A stretch of DNA of 11,221 nucleotides from Candidatus Cloacimonadota bacterium (GTDB lineage Bacteria > Cloacimonadota > Cloacimonadia > Cloacimonadales > TCS61). Shown here one piece after another: positions 6,762 to 11,221 of this stretch. Where the stretch lies: positions 1 to 11,221 of the forward strand of contig JAUVIJ010000039.1 of NCBI GenBank assembly GCA_030592835.1, in the 5' to 3' direction. The position numbers and the translations under genes are program-made. The notes beneath the pieces were generated by a model. It searched no databases. It had not been told where the DNA came from and worked only from the letters and a program-made list of their open reading frames with translations. The number at the start of each line of letters is the position of its first letter. The stretch's first letter is position 1.

Positions 6762-8015
6762 TTAAAATTTTATTTTTAAAATATTTGTAAAACCAAGCCC
6801 CCTGGCATGATTGAAAAAACCATGAAAAAAGGTGACTCCCAGTGTATATTCGATATTTTTAAAATGAAGCCCTCCGGTAAAACCGAAATAAACATTATCA
6901 TCATATCCTGTTATGAACTGCAAAGGCAGGAAATTCCAGGGAGAATAGTTTATACCCCCTGCTAATCCCATCGGATATTCGTAGGATGAACTTTGATATT
7001 TCAAGATCAGATCCAATCTGGAGTAGATCTGATGATATGCAATAAACCTGAAGGTAGGATTAAAAGAGACACTTCTACTCTTAACGCGAAGTGAATCATT
7101 CTCATAACTTTCATCAAATGGATCATACTCATCATTATGAAAATATAAAAGGTAATCCACATATTCTCCTTCGAATTCTCCTCCTGCAAGATCTTCAAAG
7201 TTCAATTTTGCACAAATATCATCCAAGCTAAGGTGAACCTGACCTTCCGGTAACAGGAACTTGAAACCAAAACCCAAACCCAGACTGTATTTACCCTTTG
7301 AATCATCATCCGTAAAATAGTATTTGGAATAATAATTGTAATAAAGACTGTCATCCATTGAGCCGAATCTCTGGATGCTTTCATCCATATGAAAAAACTT
7401 AATAGAACGATAAAGATTAAGATTTATACCTGCATAAACAGGATAATCCAGAACATCATTCCAGAATGAATTTTTTTCCTTATTAGCTTTAAAGACCATT
7501 CCCAGGTTTAAAGGTTTTGGATAGGAGTAGGCGAAACTCGCTTTCAGGAATGCATAGCCTTTTGAGTCCTCTCCAGCCTTAAATACATACTCTTTATTAG
7601 TTTCATTCCCGTATAAAGCTAATTCAGTATATTTTTTATCGAGAACCTTGCTGTTCAAAAAACCATATCCGTCGATCCTTAAATTATAATTCCGATATCC
7701 TATTTCGAGTAGGTTCAGATTTAAACCTGAATTTATGATAAGATCGTCCTGTGTCAGTAATTTCTTTTCACTATCCGTCATCACATGTCCGTTATCATAT
7801 CTGTCTTTATCAAAAATTTCCAATTGAGTAAAATTTAAAAGTGAATTTCCCACATCAACTTTAAAATTGAGGACAGGAATTCCCAGCAACCAATTTGTTC
7901 GATCCCCAAATTCTGCAGGATTGTATTCACTTAGCTGGACTACTGCAGAGAGACTTCCTAGGATAGAGAATAAAACTATTATTAGAAATAATGACCTGTT
8001 TTTTTTAGTTGTCAT
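6762..8015 (-). CDS. Putative outer membrane beta-barrel protein
   Basis: The product (417 residues from this start) begins with a clear signal peptide: Lys-Lys-Asn-Arg, a hydrophobic core, then SLSA and a likely cleavage before VVQLSEY. The mature part is rich in alternating aromatic and polar residues typical of beta strands, and ends in Phe (LKIKF), the usual outer membrane insertion signal. The early SEYNPAEFGDR segment resembles the start of DUF5723-type outer membrane proteins of the FCB group, an impression I could not test. The start at 8015 is preferred: the Shine-Dalgarno GGAGG (8022-8026) lies six bases upstream, whereas the alternative ATG at 8021 directly abuts it. The gene overlaps the end of the lipoprotein gene by 11 bases, so the two are translationally coupled and probably work together. 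The exact function is unknown. Confidence 0.78.
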   Translation of the reverse strand: MTTKKNRSLFLIIVLFSILGSLSAVVQLSEYNPAEFGDRTNWLLGIPVLNFKVDVGNSLLNFTQLEIFDKDRYDNGHVMTDSEKKLLTQDDLIINSGLNLNLLEIGYRNYNLRIDGYGFLNSKVLDKKYTELALYGNETNKEYVFKAGEDSKGYAFLKASFAYSYPKPLNLGMVFKANKEKNSFWNDVLDYPVYAGINLNLYRSIKFFHMDESIQRFGSMDDSLYYNYYSKYYFTDDDSKGKYSLGLGFGFKFLLPEGQVHLSLDDICAKLNFEDLAGGEFEGEYVDYLLYFHNDEYDPFDESYENDSLRVKSRSVSFNPTFRFIAYHQIYSRLDLILKYQSSSYEYPMGLAGGINYSPWNFLPLQFITGYDDNVYFGFTGGLHFKNIEYTLGVTFFHGFFNHARGLGFTNILKIKF

Positions 8016-9642
8016 CTTCATCCTCCGTTAAGTCTTCATTTATCCTGATGGTTAAAAATAATTCTCCGATCAGATGTACACCATTCGAAAGGGGAAATTC
8101 TCCTTCACTGAAAAGATACAAACGGGGGGCGATGAAGATCGAATCAGCAAGAAAGGCATCCAGATCACTCTGGCATATTGTTATTTCCAGTTCTTTAAAT
8201 GTAGAACCCACAGTTGATTCCAACACTGGAATATTGAAAATTTCAACTATATTAGTATCAGGATCTACGAAGTTATAAATTTCATCCCGCAAATTCTGTT
8301 CATTATCAGCAATAAAGATATCTGCTCCCAGTTCTACGCCGGTATCATTAAGATAGTCAAAATAAACTCCTCCCCGGATGAAAGCATCATAGATCTTCTG
8401 ATCAAAATCATCGGTCTGTGATACCGACACTTTCAGTTCACCTTCTTCCCGCGGAAGAATCCAGATTCCACCTGCCCCGGTAGAGAGCTGCAACTGTGTG
8501 AAAAATTGGATTTCCGCTTCTACTTCATCGGTTGAATAAACAGTATAATACTGAGTGGAATCTCCAATTGAAGAATAGATATCATAAGAGATCATTTCGG
8601 GCAGTATACTGAAAAATTCATTTATATTGTATTCATTCGAGTTCAAATTTATCAGGGTTTCTCCAGCAATGATATCCAGTGAAAAGGAATGATCCCCACC
8701 ACCTTCATAAGGTTGTAAAAAAACCTGAGTTGAATCCGACAGGTTTTCGGCAGTAAGATCAAAGATTACATTCCCGGGTAATGCTGAATTCAGAACAAAA
8801 ATTATCTCACTGTATCCAAGCAGTTCAAAATCCCCTATTATCTCAGGGTACTCTATGTCGATATCGAACTGATCGGAAATGGTATCTATCTCTTGATATG
8901 GTATTTTAGCATTGATCACATAATCGACGATCAGATCAGAAATATCAACATTTACATCCAAAGTTGAGTTCATAAATTCATCATCGATTAGACATGGTTC
9001 CCCATTTGTGCCGGTACAACCACCGTAAATCATGATCGATAATGTATTAGGTATGATCAGACCATCCAAATTAACATAGGTGGTCGTTTCACCCCCATCA
9101 GCCGGGATATCATTAAAGATTACACTTAGCATAATTTCATCGGTTGTGGTATTGATGATATCGGCGCTTAAAGGATAACCGGCCTGCTGATTACCATATC
9201 CCACCGGAGTATTGTTTGTCAGTTCCAGGATTATGGTACCAGTAAAAACCCCTATTTCTTCAAAATCAGCGTAGGGATCTAATTCAGTTAAATTGGGATC
9301 CATTTCAAATTCCGGTACAATAAAATATTCGCCCCAGGGAAAGAGTTCCTCCAATGGATCAGGTATAATTTCCTGCAATGATACATCGTAGAACCTTGTT
9401 TCAGGATCATAGAGACTGAATTCATTGAGAGCTTGAGATTCACTGATCGTATCCTGATAGGTAAGTATATTGTTAATTACAACCAGGGATGAATCTTCTT
9501 CTGCCACATCTTCGACATTATAAATATCATTCAAAAATATTGCCCGGAAAGTTGTATCCCAAGTGGGTATTCCAAAATTTTCCGGAATTGAACAGGAGAC
9601 TACAATAGAAATTAAAAATAAAAAAATCAATAATTTGTACAT
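8005..9642 (-). CDS. Putative outer membrane lipoprotein (545 aa)
   Basis: The N-terminus is a lipoprotein signal peptide: Lys3, a hydrophobic stretch of about 11 residues, then the lipobox VVSC with the acylated residue at Cys17. Ser at +2 favours outer-membrane rather than inner-membrane retention. The mature protein opens with a PTWDTTF segment, recalling a 'P-x-W-D' start seen in lipoproteins of FCB bacteria, and continues as a strongly acidic, Ile/Asp/Glu-rich, probably all-beta polypeptide with no enzyme motif I recognise. The C-terminus is very acidic (EDLTEDEDDN). GAGGG (9646-9650) lies three bases before the ATG, and a candidate promoter is 12-20 bases further upstream. It is the first gene of the three-gene minus-strand unit and overlaps the outer membrane protein gene. 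A surface or assembly partner of that barrel is the simplest inference. Confidence 0.8.
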   Translation of the reverse strand: MYKLLIFLFLISIVVSCSIPENFGIPTWDTTFRAIFLNDIYNVEDVAEEDSSLVVINNILTYQDTISESQALNEFSLYDPETRFYDVSLQEIIPDPLEELFPWGEYFIVPEFEMDPNLTELDPYADFEEIGVFTGTIILELTNNTPVGYGNQQAGYPLSADIINTTTDEIMLSVIFNDIPADGGETTTYVNLDGLIIPNTLSIMIYGGCTGTNGEPCLIDDEFMNSTLDVNVDISDLIVDYVINAKIPYQEIDTISDQFDIDIEYPEIIGDFELLGYSEIIFVLNSALPGNVIFDLTAENLSDSTQVFLQPYEGGGDHSFSLDIIAGETLINLNSNEYNINEFFSILPEMISYDIYSSIGDSTQYYTVYSTDEVEAEIQFFTQLQLSTGAGGIWILPREEGELKVSVSQTDDFDQKIYDAFIRGGVYFDYLNDTGVELGADIFIADNEQNLRDEIYNFVDPDTNIVEIFNIPVLESTVGSTFKELEITICQSDLDAFLADSIFIAPRLYLFSEGEFPLSNGVHLIGELFLTIRINEDLTEDEDDN

Positions 9643-9660
9643 ATGCCCTCACTTTTTGCT

Positions 9661-9690
9661 ATTATTCTCTACAATATTTTTTTGTGTCAA
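9661..9690 (-). promoter_or_regulatory. Candidate sigma70-type promoter for the lipoprotein operon
   Basis: On the minus strand a perfect TTGACA (9690-9685) is followed after 18 bases by AATAAT (9666-9661), five of six matches to the -10 consensus. Transcription would start near 9654, giving a leader of only about a dozen bases that still contains the GAGGG ribosome binding site. Visible by eye only; AT-rich intergenic DNA produces chance matches. Confidence 0.55.
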
Positions 9691-9721
9691 ACAATTTTAT
9701 CTGATGTAAATTTTGTTTTTA

Positions 9722-9749
9722 TTGACAATGTTGAAAATTCAGCTATTCT
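9722..9749 (+). promoter_or_regulatory. Candidate sigma70-type promoter for the secreted propeller/ASH gene
   Basis: A perfect TTGACA (9722-9727) is followed after 16 bases by TATTCT (9744-9749), four of six matches to the -10 consensus. Transcription would begin near 9756, about 24 bases before the ATG, and the transcript would include the AAAGGAG ribosome binding site. With the minus-strand promoter it makes a compact divergent control region, the two -35 boxes being about 31 bases apart. Confidence 0.55.
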
Positions 9750-9765
9750 TAGTACCAAATTTATG

Positions 9766-9772
9766 AAAGGAG
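9766..9772 (+). promoter_or_regulatory. Ribosome binding site fixing the start at 9780
   Basis: AAAGGAG lies seven bases before the ATG at 9780, an ideal distance. It decides the start of a gene whose end is outside the window. Confidence 0.75.
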
Positions 9773-9779
9773 TTTGACC

Positions 9780-11221
9780 ATGAAATTCCTGATTTATTTT
9801 CTAATTTTATTCAATCTTGTATGTTTATCTGCAGATTGGACGATCGTTGATATAATTGAGCCCCAGGGAGTGGAAATCGGATATCTTTACGGGCTTGATT
9901 ATCATGACAATTATCTCTGGGTCGGCGATGATTCTGGAGGTTTGATCTACCAGGTTGATCCTGCAGATGGTTCTGTCCTCTATTCTTTTCAGGGTGCTCC
10001 GGAATCAAATCACGGACTTACCTGGGATGGAGAGTATTTCTGGGTCGCGGGAGATTATCATGCTGACGGAAATATTTACAAGATGACGGATAATGGCACA
10101 ATTGTAGCGACAATTCCCAATCCGGGAGATGATTACAGTGGAGGAATGTGCTGGATGGATGGATATCTCTGGGTAAGTGTGTATTATCCCAATACTCAAC
10201 CCAACCTTCATAAACTTGATCCTGTCGATGGTTCAATCCTGGAATCAAGAAATACAGTAGGATTACAACCTCAGGGAGTGATGTTTCAGGATGCTAACAC
10301 TTTATGGAACAGTATGGATGATAATGACGGTGATTCGGAAAGATGTACTGCTTATGACTTTGCAACCGGTGATACATTATGGTCATTCCCGGTACCAACC
10401 ACCAAACCGCGGGGTTTAGCCTGGGATGGCAGTTTTCTTTACCTAGTAGCAAAAGCCGAAGGTAGCTGGGACCAAGTTATTTACAAGATCGATCTAAGTG
10501 GATCCGGTACTCCCGAAATTAATCCGTCATTCCTGAGTTATAATTTCGGAAATGTAATCATCGATCAGATGGAAACGGTAGATCTCGGTATAACAAATGA
10601 CGGAACAGACACTCTTGAAATTACTTCATTAAATTTTACTATCGATGAGTTTTCCTCGAATTTTGAACCTCCCCTCTTTATTGAACCCGGAAATACTGGT
10701 ATTATTCCATTAACTTTCACTCCCTCGACCTGGGGTAGTTTCGAGGGAATCCTTACTCTTACCAGTAACGATCCTCTGAATCCCGAGACAGAGATCGAGC
10801 TTGAGGGTTATGGTGTATTCCAACAACCGACTCTTGTGGTTGAACCGGAATCACTTGATTATGGAAATGTCCGGAACGGTGCTACAACTGGCCATTATCT
10901 ACTATTAAGCAACCAGGGAGAACAGCAGCTTATCATAGATGAAATTCAGTTTTCTGGGACTTCTTTTTATCCTGATTATACACTTGACCTACCACTGGTA
11001 TTAAATACCCAGCAAGTCTATGATCTCAGGATCTGGTTTCATCCCCAGGATCCGGGAAATTACGATGAATACCTGGAATTGTATTCCAACGATCCTGATC
11101 ATAATCCCTATATTATCGAATTATCGGGATATTCAGAAGATCTGGAATACCCAATAGGAACCGTTCTCTGGCATTATACTATCGATATCAGTTGGGACAA
11201 TAGCCCCAAAGCCATCGCTGA
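9780..11221 (+). CDS. Secreted beta-propeller and ASH-domain protein, N-terminal part (3' end outside window)
   Basis: An open frame runs from ATG 9780 to the window edge without a stop, giving at least 480 residues. A signal peptide (MKFLIYFLILFNLVCLSA, cleavage before DW) sends it to the periplasm or beyond. Residues about 38-241 contain five repeats of about 33-45 residues that start with G-[LVM]-x-[WYF] and carry an aromatic strand, for example GLDYHDNYLWVG (38), GLTWDGEYFWVA (79), GMCWMDGYLWVS (122) and GLAWDGSFLYLV (212); this is a beta-propeller-like pattern. Two ASH-like (choice-of-anchor D) domains follow at about 249-345 and 352-452, sharing FGNV/YGNV near the start, SNDP (329-332 and 436-439) and LEGYG/LSGYS at the end. 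The final residues (GTVLWHYTID...) begin another region. No enzyme motif is seen; an adhesive or cell-surface role is inferred. The family often ends in a type IX sorting domain, which cannot be seen here. Confidence 0.82.
   Translation, partial: MKFLIYFLILFNLVCLSADWTIVDIIEPQGVEIGYLYGLDYHDNYLWVGDDSGGLIYQVDPADGSVLYSFQGAPESNHGLTWDGEYFWVAGDYHADGNIYKMTDNGTIVATIPNPGDDYSGGMCWMDGYLWVSVYYPNTQPNLHKLDPVDGSILESRNTVGLQPQGVMFQDANTLWNSMDDNDGDSERCTAYDFATGDTLWSFPVPTTKPRGLAWDGSFLYLVAKAEGSWDQVIYKIDLSGSGTPEINPSFLSYNFGNVIIDQMETVDLGITNDGTDTLEITSLNFTIDEFSSNFEPPLFIEPGNTGIIPLTFTPSTWGSFEGILTLTSNDPLNPETEIELEGYGVFQQPTLVVEPESLDYGNVRNGATTGHYLLLSNQGEQQLIIDEIQFSGTSFYPDYTLDLPLVLNTQQVYDLRIWFHPQDPGNYDEYLELYSNDPDHNPYIIELSGYSEDLEYPIGTVLWHYTIDISWDNSPKAIA

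Noticed and set aside
6762..8021. ATG at 8021 as the start of the outer membrane protein
   Set aside because: The GGAGG ribosome binding site directly abuts this ATG; the ATG at 8015 has ideal spacing and still yields an intact signal peptide.
9811..10248. Several overlapping open frames on the minus strand opposite the secreted protein gene
   Set aside because: Short, mutually overlapping, low-complexity products rich in His, Pro and Arg; the plus frame has a signal peptide, ribosome binding site and clear domain repeats.
1..11221. CRISPR array, tRNA or rRNA gene, insertion sequence, phage or toxin-antitoxin genes
   Set aside because: Reading the intergenic spaces, all but one under 100 bases and the largest 137, shows no direct repeats, cloverleaf sequence or transposase; nearly all of the window is accounted for by the genes listed.

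Overview
The window comes from an AT-rich Gram-negative (diderm) bacterium. Lipoprotein and outer-membrane-protein signals, a secreted protein with choice-of-anchor (ASH-like) domains, and a VWA/GATase1-like membrane protein together suggest the FCB superphylum. My best guess is a Cloacimonadota (candidate phylum WWE1) or similar lineage; this rests on style of gene content only and was not checked by any search.

Bases 1-4549, all on the + strand, hold a housekeeping gene run: 3' end of fabD, then fabG, acpP, fabF, rnc and an Elp3-like radical SAM gene. The first four are the core of type II fatty acid synthesis: malonyl loading onto ACP, ketoacyl reduction, the carrier itself and chain elongation. 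rnc (RNase III) follows fabF closely, and the radical SAM gene follows rnc, a linkage known from other phyla. A perfect 11-bp hairpin lies between acpP and fabF and may set ACP expression apart from that of its neighbours. Two bases after the radical SAM gene, still on +, is a 666-residue membrane protein (4552-6552) with a complete VWA metal site, a GATase1-like region and a C-terminal anchor.

Bases 6563-9642 are on the - strand and read as one likely transcript: a 545-residue lipoprotein, an overlapping outer-membrane beta-barrel-type protein, and a 59-residue 4-oxalocrotonate-tautomerase-family protein that is easy to miss because it is short and starts with GTG. This transcript converges on the VWA gene with only 10 bases between the two stop codons.

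Bases 9643-9779 are a divergent control region with two candidate sigma70-type promoters, one per strand, each with a perfect TTGACA -35 box. The + promoter drives a secreted protein (9780 to beyond the right edge) built of a beta-propeller-like repeat region, two ASH-like domains and the start of a further region.

I saw no tRNA, rRNA, CRISPR array, insertion sequence or phage gene. Most of the window is ordinary core genome. The parts most worth a second look are the envelope operon with its unusual tautomerase, the VWA/GATase1-like membrane protein in the rnc neighbourhood, and the acpP-fabF hairpin. I do not see convincing evidence of a wholly new biological system.
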